Shown: positions 34,947-43,181 of the stretch, one piece after another
Position numbering within the stretch: the stretch's first letter is position 1
How the letters are laid out: every line of letters begins with the position of its first letter
Origin: Actinomycetota bacterium
GTDB taxonomy: Bacteria > Actinomycetota > Actinomycetes > Actinomycetales > Dermatophilaceae
Direction: 5' to 3'
Assembly: GCA_020161815.1 (NCBI GenBank)
Contig: JAIUOP010000002.1
Span: 62,001-126,000, forward strand
Length of the DNA stretch: 64,000 nucleotides
Notes under the pieces: model-generated
Databases searched by the model: none
Seen by the model: the letters and a program-made list of their open reading frames with translations, nothing else
What the model was told of the DNA's origin: nothing
Translations under genes and position numbers: made by a program

Positions 34947-35130
34947 ACTCGATCACCTCGGTGGTCGAGGGATCGGAAGAACGGAAGCACCTCAGCCGAG
35001 CGGTTCGCCGCACGGACGCCGCCGGTGATGCGGAGGCGAGGAGCGGACATCCTTCCGTGAGACACGGAGCATCACGCCGCGTCACCCTGAGGCCCCGGGA
35101 ACTCATACTTCCCGGGGCCTCACCCTTTGC
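34947..35130 (+). ncRNA. Structured small RNA, copy 1 of a tandem pair
   Basis: A predicted transcript of about 180 nt with its own promoter (GTTGCG 34911-34916, 18-nt spacer, TAGAAA 34935-34940) and terminator. Predicted folds: GATC-A-CCTCG / CGAGG-GATC (34951-34974), GCGG-TTCG-CCGC (35000-35011), a long-range stem GTGATGC / GCATCAC (35025-35031 with 35069-35075) enclosing CCGTG-AGA-CACGG (35055-35067), then a 14-bp terminator (35088-35122) followed by CCCTTT. Copy 2, 361 bp downstream, keeps every stem with C-G to U-G type changes, which supports an RNA rather than a protein product. A short ATG frame at 34940 does not survive as a frame in copy 2 because of a 1-nt indel. I do not recognise the family. 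Confidence 0.7.
35088..35122 (+). terminator. Terminator of small RNA copy 1
   Basis: TGAGGCCCCGGGAA (35088-35101) pairs perfectly with TTCCCGGGGCCTCA (35109-35122) around the 7-nt loop CTCATAC. The loop and stem are identical in copy 2. Confidence 0.85.
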
Positions 35131-35215
35131 CGGCCGTGCGCCAACCGGGGTGCCGCCGGCAGCGTTCACCGCCCGGAGGAATGGGCCCAGTCACACCAGG
35201 CTCGTTCGTCACCGG

Positions 35216-35237
35216 ACACGCCGACGACACGCCGACG
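35216..35237 (+). promoter_or_regulatory. Upstream tandem box of small RNA copy 2
   Basis: ACACGCCGACG occurs twice in direct succession, again 71-92 nt before the predicted transcription start, exactly as for copy 1. Confidence 0.55.
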
Positions 35238-35307
35238 ATCCACTCGATCCACTAAATGGTTGACGAAAAGGCTTGCCACGCAACCAGATCCCGATTAGAA
35301 ATGGACC

Positions 35308-35488
35308 ACTCGATCGCTTCGGTGATCGAGGGATCGAAGAACTGAAGCACCTCATCCGAGCGGTTCGCCGCACGGGAGCCACCGGTGATGCGGAGGCGAG
35401 GAGCACAAGGACTTCGTGAGACGCGGAGCATCACGCCGAGTCACCTCGAGGCCCCGGGAACTCATACTTCCCGGGGCCTCACCTATGT
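35308..35488 (+). ncRNA. Structured small RNA, copy 2 of a tandem pair
   Basis: The promoter is CTTGCC (35272-35277), 18-nt spacer, TAGAAA (35296-35301). Folds match copy 1: GATC-G-CTTCG / CGAGG-GATC (35312-35335), GCGG-TTCG-CCGC (35360-35371), GTGATGC / GCATCAC (35385-35391 with 35428-35434) enclosing TCGTG-AGA-CGCGG (35414-35426), and the terminator at 35448-35480. Relative to copy 1, CCTCG became CTTCG and CCGTG/CACGG became TCGTG/CGCGG; both keep pairing through G-U. It ends about 28 nt before the SDR start, and read-through would place it in the SDR 5' leader. Together the two copies account for the 716-nt gap after thrS. Confidence 0.7.
35448..35480 (+). terminator. Terminator of small RNA copy 2
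   Basis: A 13-bp perfect stem (35448-35460 with 35468-35480) with the same CTCATAC loop as copy 1. It stands between the small RNA and the SDR gene. Confidence 0.8.
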
Positions 35489-35515
35489 CGCCGCTGCTGC
35501 CCCAGGAGGCTGGTC

Positions 35516-36316
35516 ATGTCGGGCCGTTCGCGTGGAGTCCTCGTCACGGGCGCCTCCCGCGGCGTCGGTGCCGCCGTCGCTGCCGCGTTCGCCGCTCGAG
35601 GCGACCGCGTCTTCGTCCACTACCACCGGGCCGCGGAGCGAGCTGCCGAGGTGCTCGCCGCCCTGCCCGGGTCCGGACACGCGAAGGGCCGCGCGGACCT
35701 CGCTGACCCGGCCGACGTCGCCCACCTCGCCGAGGCCGCCATCGACGCCCTGGGACGTGTCGACGTCCTCGTGAACAACGCGGCGATGATCGTCGAGCCG
35801 GCCGGCGGGAGCCGGCGCGGGGACCACCCACTGGAGCACACGGCATACGAGGACTGGGTGGAGGTCTGGCAGCGCACCCTGGCCACCAACCTGCTCGGCC
35901 CGGCCAACCTCACCTGGTGCATCGCGCGGCACATGATCGACGTTCAGCCCACGCATGGGGTGCCGGTCGGCCGCATCGTCAACGTCGGCTCGCGCGGTGC
36001 CTACCGGGGCGAGCCGGACATCCCGGCCTACGGTGCGAGCAAGGCCGGGCTGCACGCCTTCGGGCAGTCGATGGCCCAGCGACTGGCGCCGCACGGCATC
36101 GCCGTGACGACGATCGCGCCCGGCTTCATCGCCACCGACATGGCCGGCTACGCCCTCGACGGGCCGGACGCCGAGCGGGTGCGGGCCCAGTCACCCTTCC
36201 ACCGGATCGCGCACCCCGAGGAAGTGGCCGCGGCCATCGTCACCCTGGCCGAGCCGGGCGCCGAGTGGGCCAGTGGCGCTGTCGTGGACTTCAACGGGGC
36301 CTCCCACCTGCGCTGA
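35516..36316 (+). CDS. SDR family NAD(P)-dependent oxidoreductase
   Basis: A 266-aa short-chain dehydrogenase. The cofactor motif is VLVTGASRGVGAAVA, NNAAM is the structural motif, and the active site has Ser in VNVGSRGAYRG with Tyr and Lys in YGASKAGL. His-rich HYHRAAERA after the second strand suggests NADP preference, though that is weak. The substrate is unknown; 3-oxoacyl-ACP reductase-like enzymes look the same. The ATG at 35516 has AGGAGG 7 nt upstream. It lies directly downstream of the second small RNA, which is not a usual neighbour in this conserved region. Confidence 0.88.
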   Translation: MSGRSRGVLVTGASRGVGAAVAAAFAARGDRVFVHYHRAAERAAEVLAALPGSGHAKGRADLADPADVAHLAEAAIDALGRVDVLVNNAAMIVEPAGGSRRGDHPLEHTAYEDWVEVWQRTLATNLLGPANLTWCIARHMIDVQPTHGVPVGRIVNVGSRGAYRGEPDIPAYGASKAGLHAFGQSMAQRLAPHGIAVTTIAPGFIATDMAGYALDGPDAERVRAQSPFHRIAHPEEVAAAIVTLAEPGAEWASGAVVDFNGASHLR

Positions 36317-36325
36317 CCGCCTCAC

Positions 36326-36331
36326 TAGGAT
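36326..36331 (+). promoter_or_regulatory. Leaderless -10 box of the HIT gene
   Basis: TAGGAT is followed by 6 nt and the ATG of the HIT gene, in the 21-nt gap after the SDR stop. The recurrent octamer GTATGCCG overlaps the start codon. Confidence 0.6.
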
Positions 36332-36337
36332 CGCCGT

Positions 36338-36883
36338 ATGCCGTTGCCCCCCTTCGAGGACGCCGCCACCCTCCCGGGTGAGGCCGACGGGTACGAACGC
36401 CTCTGGACCCCCCACCGCATCGCCTACATCGAGGGAGACCGGCCCGATCCCGACGGGGGAGAGGGATGCCCGTTCTGCGCGGCCCCGGGACGCGGCGACG
36501 AGGAGGGCCTCATCGTCCACCGCGGCGAGCACTGCTTCGTCGTGATGAACCTCTTCCCCTACAACCCCGGTCACGTGCTCGTCTGCCCGTATCGCCACGT
36601 CGCGCTCTACGTCGACCTGACCGACGAGGAGACCGCGGAGTTCACGGTCCTGACGAAGGCGGCGATCCGGGCGCTCGAGGCCGCGTCGGCGCCGATGGGT
36701 TTCAACCTCGGCATGAACCAGGGGGCGGTGGCCGGCGCCGGCGTCGCGGCCCACCTGCACCAGCACGTCGTGCCGCGCTGGGGCGGCGACGCCAACTTCC
36801 TGCCGATCATCGGCCGCACCAAGGCCCTCCCCGTCCTGCTCGAGGACACCCGGCAGAACCTCATCCGTCACTGGCCGACCTGA
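36338..36883 (+). CDS. HIT domain protein (Ap4A phosphorylase-like)
   Basis: A 181-aa histidine-triad protein. CPFCAA near residue 45 is a likely zinc site with downstream histidines, NLFPYNPGHVLVCP is a family signature, and HLHQHVVPRW is the histidine triad. In Mycobacterium the equivalent gene (Rv2613c), also between thrS and pgsA, encodes an Ap4A phosphorylase, so nucleotide polyphosphate cleavage is likely. The start is fixed by the -10 box 6 nt upstream. Two genes (TIGR03086 and EF-G2) separate it here from pgsA. Confidence 0.92.
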   Translation: MPLPPFEDAATLPGEADGYERLWTPHRIAYIEGDRPDPDGGEGCPFCAAPGRGDEEGLIVHRGEHCFVVMNLFPYNPGHVLVCPYRHVALYVDLTDEETAEFTVLTKAAIRALEAASAPMGFNLGMNQGAVAGAGVAAHLHQHVVPRWGGDANFLPIIGRTKALPVLLEDTRQNLIRHWPT

Positions 36884-36907
36884 CCGGCACCCGTTCGAGG
36901 AGCAGCG

Positions 36908-37504
36908 ATGACCGCAGATCCCACCCTGAGCACGATGTCACCGGCCGACCGGCACCGTGAGGTCGCCGGACGGTTCGCCGACCTGATCGCCGGCACGACG
37001 GACTGGGACGCCCCCACACCCGTGGCGGAGTGGACAGCCCGCGACATCGTCCGGCACCTCATCGAGTGGCTTCCCGGCGTGCTCGGGCTGGGCACCGACG
37101 TCACGCTCGTTCCCACCACCTCGGTGGACCGGGATCCCGCCGCTGCCTGGCGGGAACGCAGCGAGGACGTCCAGGCCGTGCTCGACGACGGCCTGACGGC
37201 CGACGCGCCCTTTCGCTCGCCGATGTTCGGCGACCTGACCGTCGCCGAGCTGCTCGACCGGTTCTACACCGCGGACATCTTCATGCACTCGTGGGACCTG
37301 GCCCGGGCCTCCGGCCAGCCCTCGGACCTCGACGAGGAGTGGGCCGCGGGCATGCTCGAGGGGATGTCGGGGATGGAGTCGATGATCCGCGAGTCGGGTC
37401 AGTTCGGGATGCGGCAGCCGGTCGCCGAGGACGCCCCGGTGACCGACCGCCTCATCGCCTTCATCGGTCGCGATCCCGCCTGGCGACCACCGTCCGCGCC
37501 CTGA
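36908..37504 (+). CDS. TIGR03086-like / mycothiol-dependent isomerase-fold protein
   Basis: A 198-aa four-helix-bundle protein of the DinB/MDMPI superfamily. WTARDIVRHLIEW includes the first metal-type His of the family, and FMHSWDLARASGQ the later His-Trp-Asp block, typical of TIGR03086. Relatives use mycothiol or bind a metal; the reaction here is unknown. GAGGAG lies 7 nt before the ATG. It follows HIT by 24 nt and may be co-transcribed with it. Confidence 0.82.
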   Translation: MTADPTLSTMSPADRHREVAGRFADLIAGTTDWDAPTPVAEWTARDIVRHLIEWLPGVLGLGTDVTLVPTTSVDRDPAAAWRERSEDVQAVLDDGLTADAPFRSPMFGDLTVAELLDRFYTADIFMHSWDLARASGQPSDLDEEWAAGMLEGMSGMESMIRESGQFGMRQPVAEDAPVTDRLIAFIGRDPAWRPPSAP

Positions 37505-37521
37505 CCCGTCCATCCCACCGG

Positions 37522-39633
37522 TCAGGCGTGCCTGCCCCCGTCGGCCAGGTGCTCCCTGGCGATGCGGTCCGGGAGCTGCTCGTAGCCCCGTAGCTCACGG
37601 GTGAAGCGACCCGTGCCATGGGCCAGCGAGCGCAGCGCGATCGCGTAGTCGATCAGCTCCAGCTGCGGGATCGCCGCGGTGAGGGTGCTGCGACCCTCCT
37701 CACCGGCGGCGGGCTCCGAGCCGATGATCTGGCCGCGCCGGGTGCCCACATCGGTCATCACGGCGCCGAGGTAGTCGTCGTCGACGGTCACCTGGACGGT
37801 GTCGATCGGCTCGAGCAGGGCCATGGACGCGGTCGTGGCCATCTCCTTGAGCGCCAGTGAGGCCGCCGTCTGGAAGGCGACGTCACTGGAGTCCACCGAG
37901 TGGGCCTTGCCGTCGAACAGGGTGACCTTGGCATCGACGACGGGCCAGCCCGCGAGCAGGCCCTTGTCGAGCTGGGCAAGCGTGCCCTTCTCCACCGACT
38001 GGATGAACTGGCGCGGCACGGCCCCGCCGACGACCTTCTCGTGGAACTCGTTGCCGGTGCCGCGGGGGAGCGGCTCCATTGTCATGTGGACGACGGCGAA
38101 CTGGCCGTGGCCGCCGGACTGCTTGACGTGGCGACCCTGCGCGGTGGCGCTCGCGATCGGCGTCTCCTTCATCGGCACCTTGACCGGGACCTTCTCGACC
38201 GAGACGTTGTAGCGGTCGCGGAGCCGTCCCAGGATGAGCTCCAGGTGGGCGGGGCCGGTGGTCCATAGGACGACCTGACCGGTGCCGTGCTCGATCCGCA
38301 GGGTCGGGTCCTCGGCGGCGAGGTCACGGAAGGCGCTGGGCATCCGGTCCTCGTCGGCCCGGGTGACGGGGGAGACGGCCGCCGGGAGCAGTGCGTCCGG
38401 GAGCGCCCACGGGGTGACCAGGAGCGGGTTGGCCGGGTCGGAGATCGAGTCGGAGGTCTGCGCGCTCGACAGCTTGGTCACGACGACGATCTCGCCCGCG
38501 ATCGCCTGCTGCTTGGGCAGCAGCTCACCGTCGAACGGCGCCGCGACCGCCCCGGGCCGCACGTCCTCGTCGTGTGCGGCGTGGCCCTCACCGGTCGGGG
38601 TCTGCAGGAGCTCCATGTGACCGGACACGTGCACGGCCCGGTCATGGCGCAGCGTCCCGGAGAAGACGCGAACGAGCGACAGGTGGCCCATGTAGGCATC
38701 GCTGCGCGTGTGCACCACCTCGGCGACGAGCGGCCCGGATGGGTCGGCCGTGAGCTCGACAGCGGCTCCGCCATCGACGGGCGTGACCGTGGGGAGCGGG
38801 TGCAGGCCGGGGTGCGGGAAGGCGGCGGCGACGAGGTGGACGAGCACCCCGATGCCGGCACCGGTCTCGGCCGACACCGGCAGCACCGGGTGGAAGGCGC
38901 CATGGGCGACCGCGGTGAGCAGGTCCGCCTCGAGCGTCTCGAAGGGCAGCACCTCACCCTCGAGGTAGCGGTCCATGAGGGAGTCGTCCTCGGACTCCTC
39001 GATGATGCCCTCGATGAGGCCGCCCCGGTAGGTGTCGAAGGCGTCCGCGTGCTCGGGCCCGGCCTCGCGGACGATGCGGTCACCACCGCCGGTGTAGTCG
39101 TGGATCTCACCGAGCAGGAGGTCGGCGATCGAGCTCACCGGGCCGTCGGCCCCGGCGACCGGGATGCCCAGCGGCTGGACACCGGCACCGAAGTGGGCCT
39201 GGCAGTCGGCCAGCGTCGTGGCGAAGTCGGCGTCCTTGGCATCGAGCTGGGTGATGACGACGGCGCGGGGCATGCCCACGACGGCGCACTCGTGCCAGAG
39301 CGTGCGCGTGGCCGCGTCCACGCCGTCTGCGGCGGAGACAACGAAAAGGGCCGCGTCGGCGGCCCGGAGCCCGGCCCGGACCTCACCCACGAAGTCCGGG
39401 TTGCCGGGTGCATCGACGAGGGTGATGACCACGCCCTCACGCTCCACGGAGGCCGCCCGGAGCCCGGTCGAGTGCTCGGTGCCGGCCCGCGGTGCCTTGG
39501 CACCCGCGACCACCCCGACCACCTGCTCGAACAGCCTCGACTTCCCTGCTCCACTCGGTCCGACGAGGACCACGTTGCGGATCTGCTCGACGCTGGTCGG
39601 GACGGGTGCCTGGGGTGAGGTCGTGGCGTTCAT
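37522..39633 (-). CDS. Elongation factor G-like protein EF-G2
   Basis: A 703-aa translational GTPase paralogue with the five EF-G domains. The P-loop is VGPSGAGKSRLF rather than the GHVDHGKT-type loop of canonical EF-G, and G3 is VDAPGNPDF. The G4 motif reads TQLD instead of NKxD, which should weaken guanine specificity. Domain IV keeps the GHGQFAVVHM region. In Mycobacterium the related EF-G2 binds GTP but is not a functional translocase, so a specialised or regulatory role is likely. It is inverted relative to the surrounding conserved region. GGAGGAAGG lies upstream of its ATG. Confidence 0.9.
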   Translation of the reverse strand: MNATTSPQAPVPTSVEQIRNVVLVGPSGAGKSRLFEQVVGVVAGAKAPRAGTEHSTGLRAASVEREGVVITLVDAPGNPDFVGEVRAGLRAADAALFVVSAADGVDAATRTLWHECAVVGMPRAVVITQLDAKDADFATTLADCQAHFGAGVQPLGIPVAGADGPVSSIADLLLGEIHDYTGGGDRIVREAGPEHADAFDTYRGGLIEGIIEESEDDSLMDRYLEGEVLPFETLEADLLTAVAHGAFHPVLPVSAETGAGIGVLVHLVAAAFPHPGLHPLPTVTPVDGGAAVELTADPSGPLVAEVVHTRSDAYMGHLSLVRVFSGTLRHDRAVHVSGHMELLQTPTGEGHAAHDEDVRPGAVAAPFDGELLPKQQAIAGEIVVVTKLSSAQTSDSISDPANPLLVTPWALPDALLPAAVSPVTRADEDRMPSAFRDLAAEDPTLRIEHGTGQVVLWTTGPAHLELILGRLRDRYNVSVEKVPVKVPMKETPIASATAQGRHVKQSGGHGQFAVVHMTMEPLPRGTGNEFHEKVVGGAVPRQFIQSVEKGTLAQLDKGLLAGWPVVDAKVTLFDGKAHSVDSSDVAFQTAASLALKEMATTASMALLEPIDTVQVTVDDDYLGAVMTDVGTRRGQIIGSEPAAGEEGRSTLTAAIPQLELIDYAIALRSLAHGTGRFTRELRGYEQLPDRIAREHLADGGRHA

Positions 39634-39740
39634 GCGCTTTACCTTTCACCTTCCTCCCGCGTTGCACAACCGCTTCCCACGGCACGCCGCTGTCCGGTGT
39701 GTCACGTCCGCTCCCCGGCCCCGATTACGCTGGGGTCACC

Positions 39741-40355
39741 ATGCTCAACCGATACGCACGGGCCTTCTTCGGGAAGCTCTTCACGCCCCTGGCCAGGCTC
39801 CTCGTCGGCCTGGGCATCAGCCCTGACGTCGTCACCGTGATCGGGACCCTCGGCGTGTGCGCCGGGGCGCTGGCCTTCTACCCGCGCGGCGAGCTGCTCG
39901 TCGGGACGCTCGTCATCACCGCCTTCGTCTTCTCCGACACCCTCGACGGCGTCATGGCACGCCTGTCCGGCCGCTCGACCACGTGGGGCGCCTACCTCGA
40001 CTCCACCCTCGACCGGGTCGCGGACGCCGCGATCTTCGGTGGCCTCGTCCTCTGGTTCGCCGGCGACGGCAACAACACGCTGCTCGCTGGGCTGGCCCTG
40101 GCCTGCCTCATCCTCGGCAGCGTCGTCTCCTACGCCAAGGCGCGCGCCGAGGGCCTGGGCATGACCGCGAACGTCGGGATCGCCGAACGCGCCGAACGGC
40201 TGGTCATCGTGCTGGTGGCCACGGGCTTCACGGGGCTGCTCGACCTGCCCGCCGTCGTCCTCGGCACCGTGCTGGGGCTCCTCGCCGTGGCCAGCCTCGT
40301 CACGGTCCTGCAGCGGATGCTCGAGGTCCGCCGCCAGGCTCTCCGGTCCCAGTGA
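39741..40355 (+). CDS. pgsA: Phosphatidylinositol phosphate synthase (CDP-alcohol phosphatidyltransferase)
   Basis: A 204-aa membrane enzyme with about six transmembrane segments. The CDP-alcohol phosphatidyltransferase signature DGVMARLSGR followed by G-x3-D-x3-D (GAYLDSTLD) is complete. In this operon, followed by patA and pimA, it should join CDP-diacylglycerol with inositol-1-phosphate to give phosphatidylinositol phosphate at the cytoplasmic membrane. A -10 box TACGCT (39726-39731) lies 9 nt before the ATG, giving a very short leader. The stop overlaps patA by GTGA. Confidence 0.92.
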   Translation: MLNRYARAFFGKLFTPLARLLVGLGISPDVVTVIGTLGVCAGALAFYPRGELLVGTLVITAFVFSDTLDGVMARLSGRSTTWGAYLDSTLDRVADAAIFGGLVLWFAGDGNNTLLAGLALACLILGSVVSYAKARAEGLGMTANVGIAERAERLVIVLVATGFTGLLDLPAVVLGTVLGLLAVASLVTVLQRMLEVRRQALRSQ

Positions 40356-41302
40356 GCCTGTTGCCCGCCCGGCTCGCGGACCTCGCGACGGTCGCTGCCT
40401 TCCGCTCCGCGTGGGCCGGCGTGCGCTGGCTGCCCGAGCCCGCGGCATACGCGCTCTTCGACCGGATCGCCGACCTCACCGTCCGGCGCGGCGGGGCCGG
40501 TCGGCTTCGCGCGAACTACGCGCGGGTGCGCCCCGACCTCGACGACAGCCAGCTCGACGCGCTGGTGCGCGAGGGCATGCGGGCGTACATGCGCTACTAC
40601 GGCGAGGCCTTCCGGCTGCCGGTGCTCACCCCTGCGGCGCTCGCCGAGCGGGTGCGGGTCGAGGGCGACGCGCCGGTTCGGGCGGTCGTCGACGCCGGGG
40701 GCTCGGCGATCTGCTTCCTCGGGCACCTGGGCAACTGGGACCTCGCGGGCGCGTGGGCGGCGGTCCACTGGACCGCCGTGACGACGGTCGCGGAGCGGCT
40801 CGAGCCCGAAGAGGTCTTCCGCGAGTTCCTCACCTTCCGCGAGGGCCTGGGCATGACCATCCTCCCGCTGACCGGGGGGCCGGCACCCTTCCCCCTCCTG
40901 CGCGAGGCGGCCCGTCGCCCGGGCCTCATCCCGCTCCTCGCCGACCGCGACCTGACCCGTCAGGGCGTGGAGGTCGACTTCTTCGGCCGACCGGCGCGGA
41001 TGGCGCCCGGCCCGGCCGCCCTGGCCCTGGCCGAACGTCGCCCCCTGTTCCCGGTGTCGATCCGGCACGAGCGCCGGGGGTCCGGATGGGGGATCGTCGT
41101 CACCTTCCACCCCGAGGTCACCGCGCCCCCGGCCGGCCCCACGGCCGGGCGGGTGCGGGCGATGACGCAGCAGTGCGCCGACGCCCTTGCCGGCGCGATC
41201 GCCCGGCACCCGGCGGACTGGCACATGCTCCAGGCGGTGTTCGCCGAGGACCTGCGGCCACGACCGGACCGGCCCGAGGCCGCCGAGCGGGACCCGGCAT
41301 GA
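40352..41302 (+). CDS. patA: Phosphatidylinositol mannoside acyltransferase
   Basis: A 316-aa lysophospholipid acyltransferase-fold protein (LpxL/HtrB family). The catalytic H-x4-D is in FLGHLGNWDLAG, and LLADRDLTRQGVEVDFFG is a family motif. In the pgsA-patA-pimA operon it should acylate the mannose of phosphatidylinositol mannoside. The GTG at 40352 overlaps the pgsA stop and its own stop overlaps pimA by ATGA, so translation of the three is coupled. Confidence 0.92.
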   Translation: MSLLPARLADLATVAAFRSAWAGVRWLPEPAAYALFDRIADLTVRRGGAGRLRANYARVRPDLDDSQLDALVREGMRAYMRYYGEAFRLPVLTPAALAERVRVEGDAPVRAVVDAGGSAICFLGHLGNWDLAGAWAAVHWTAVTTVAERLEPEEVFREFLTFREGLGMTILPLTGGPAPFPLLREAARRPGLIPLLADRDLTRQGVEVDFFGRPARMAPGPAALALAERRPLFPVSIRHERRGSGWGIVVTFHPEVTAPPAGPTAGRVRAMTQQCADALAGAIARHPADWHMLQAVFAEDLRPRPDRPEAAERDPA

Positions 41303-42486
41303 GGATCGGCATCGTCTGCCCCTACGCCTTCGACGTGCCGGGCGGGGTGCAGTTCCACGTCCGCGACCTCGCCGAGCACTTCCTGGCCGAGGGGCACGAT
41401 GTCGCCGTCCTGGCACCCCAAGAGGACGACGAGGTGGAGCTGCCGTCGTGGTTCACCTCCTGCGGACGTCCCGTGGCGGTGCCCTACAACGGCTCCGTGG
41501 CCCGCGTCGCCTTCGGGCCGATCACCTCGGCGCGGGTCACCCGTTGGATCGACGAGGGCGGGTTCGACGTCCTCCACATCCACGAGCCGATGGTCCCCTC
41601 GGCCAGCGTGCTGTCGCTGTGGGCCGCGGACACCGTGCCCATCGTGGCCACCTTCCACACCTCCACGGTCAGGTCCCGGGCGCTCCACGTCGCCAACCCC
41701 ATGCTGCGACCGAGCCTGGAGAAGATCCGGGCGCGCATCGCGGTCTCGGACGAGGCCCGGCGCACCGTCCGGCGCCACCTGCGTGCGGACTCCTATGTCA
41801 TCCCCAACGGAGTCGACGTCGAGCACTTCCGGCAGGCCCGACCCGACGCACGCTTCACCGGCACCCCGGGCCACCCGACGGTGGCCTTCCTGGGCCGGAT
41901 CGACGAGCCGCGCAAGGGCCTCGACCTCGCCCTGTCCGCGCTCCCCGGGCTGCGCGCTCGGCATCCTGGGGTCCGGCTGCTCGTCGCCGGCCCGGGGGAG
42001 CGCGACATCAGCGTGCCCGGTGTGGAGGTGCTGGGCCTGGTCTCGGACACCGACAAGGCCGCCCTCCTCAGCTCGGTCGATGCCTACCTCGCACCCCACA
42101 CCGGCGGCGAGAGCTTCGGGATCGTGCTGGTCGAGGCGATGGCCGGCGGGGCGCCCGTGGTCTGCAGTGACCTCAACGCGTTCGTGGACGTGCTCGGCGA
42201 GCCGCCGGCCGGTGTCACCTTCGCCAGCGGGGACGCCGACGCGCTCGTCGAGGCGCTCGCCGACGTCCTGGACGACGCCGACACCCGCTCGCTGCTGCGC
42301 GGGCGGGGCCGCGCCCGCGCGGAGGCCTTCGACTGGGGCGTGGTCGCGGAGAAGATCATGGCCGTCTACGACACGGTGATCGAGAGTGCCGAGCTCGCTC
42401 CCGATGAGCAGGCCGGTCGGGTGCGTGACCGGCTGCGCCGGATCCGCAGTGGTCGCCGCGACCGACGAAAGGACTCCGATGAGTGA
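41299..42486 (+). CDS. pimA: Phosphatidyl-myo-inositol mannosyltransferase PimA
   Basis: A 395-aa GT4 glycosyltransferase of GT-B fold. The N-terminal [14 protein letters not shown] loop, [19 protein letters not shown] and the nucleotide-sugar site [20 protein letters not shown] are as expected for PimA, which transfers the first mannose from GDP-mannose to phosphatidylinositol. Length equals mycobacterial PimA plus a basic C-terminal tail ([13 protein letters not shown]) that could help membrane contact. It overlaps the LemA-like gene by 8 nt. Confidence 0.94.
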   Translation: MRIGIVCPYAFDVPGGVQFHVRDLAEHFLAEGHDVAVLAPQEDDEVELPSWFTSCGRPVAVPYNGSVARVAFGPITSARVTRWIDEGGFDVLHIHEPMVPSASVLSLWAADTVPIVATFHTSTVRSRALHVANPMLRPSLEKIRARIAVSDEARRTVRRHLRADSYVIPNGVDVEHFRQARPDARFTGTPGHPTVAFLGRIDEPRKGLDLALSALPGLRARHPGVRLLVAGPGERDISVPGVEVLGLVSDTDKAALLSSVDAYLAPHTGGESFGIVLVEAMAGGAPVVCSDLNAFVDVLGEPPAGVTFASGDADALVEALADVLDDADTRSLLRGRGRARAEAFDWGVVAEKIMAVYDTVIESAELAPDEQAGRVRDRLRRIRSGRRDRRKDSDE

Positions 42487-43090
42487 CTCCGCCCTCGACC
42501 TCGGCACGGTCGTCTTCCTCGTCGTCGGCGTCATCGTGCTCGCGGCGTGGTACCTCTCCTACTCCGCCTCCCGCCTGGACCGCCTCCACGCCAAGGTCGA
42601 GGGAGCGATGTCGGCGCTCGACGCCCAGCTCGTGCGACGGGCCGAGGCCAGCCTGGAGCTCGCCGCCTCGGGGGCGCTCGACCCGGCGACCTCGCTCGTC
42701 CTCGCGGACGCGGCCAGTGCCGCCGTCGACCGGCACACCGAGCACCCGCTGCGCGAGGACCCCCTCGACGGCCAGAACTTCGCCGGCCGGGAACCGGTGG
42801 AGTCCGACCTCACGCGGGCCCTCGAGGCGGCCCTGCCCCCGGAGACCTGCGACCTGCTCCGGGCCACGGACGAGGACGGCGAGCTCGACGACGCCGCGGC
42901 CATCCTGGCCCGCGTCGAGGGTGCGGCCCTGCGGGTGCAGCTGGCCCGGCAGTTCCACAACGACGCGGTGGCCGAGGTCCGCCGGGTCCGTGCCAAGACC
43001 GTCGTCCGGCTCTTCCGCCTCGCCGGGCACGCCGCCCTCCCAAAGGTCGTCCACTTCGACGACGACCTCCCTCCGGGGTTGCGGTCCTGA
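42479..43090 (+). CDS. LemA-like membrane protein
   Basis: A 203-aa protein with one N-terminal transmembrane helix ([16 protein letters not shown]) and a long helical cytoplasmic part. [26 protein letters not shown] and [15 protein letters not shown] resemble the conserved beginning and end of LemA proteins. Its role is unknown. It overlaps pimA by 8 nt, so it belongs to the pgsA-patA-pimA operon; in Mycobacterium this place is taken by a different (Nudix) gene. LemA assignment is by motif only. Confidence 0.72.
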   Translation: MSDSALDLGTVVFLVVGVIVLAAWYLSYSASRLDRLHAKVEGAMSALDAQLVRRAEASLELAASGALDPATSLVLADAASAAVDRHTEHPLREDPLDGQNFAGREPVESDLTRALEAALPPETCDLLRATDEDGELDDAAAILARVEGAALRVQLARQFHNDAVAEVRRVRAKTVVRLFRLAGHAALPKVVHFDDDLPPGLRS

Positions 43091-43181
43091 ACCCCGTCGG
43101 CGCGGCCTCCCGAACCCCCATAGACTCGCCTCCACCGACCCCGCCGGCCTGCGCCGACCCCGCCACCGAAAGACTGCACCG

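Noticed and set aside
34835..35263. 142-codon plus-strand frame through small RNA copy 1
   Set aside because: The second copy has a 1-nt indel that ends the equivalent frame after 14 codons, while RNA stems are preserved. This favours an RNA over a protein.
34800..35515. CRISPR-like array or mobile element for the duplicated region after thrS
   Set aside because: There are only two units of 361 bp with internal promoters and terminators, no short regular repeats and spacers, no terminal inverted repeats and no transposase.
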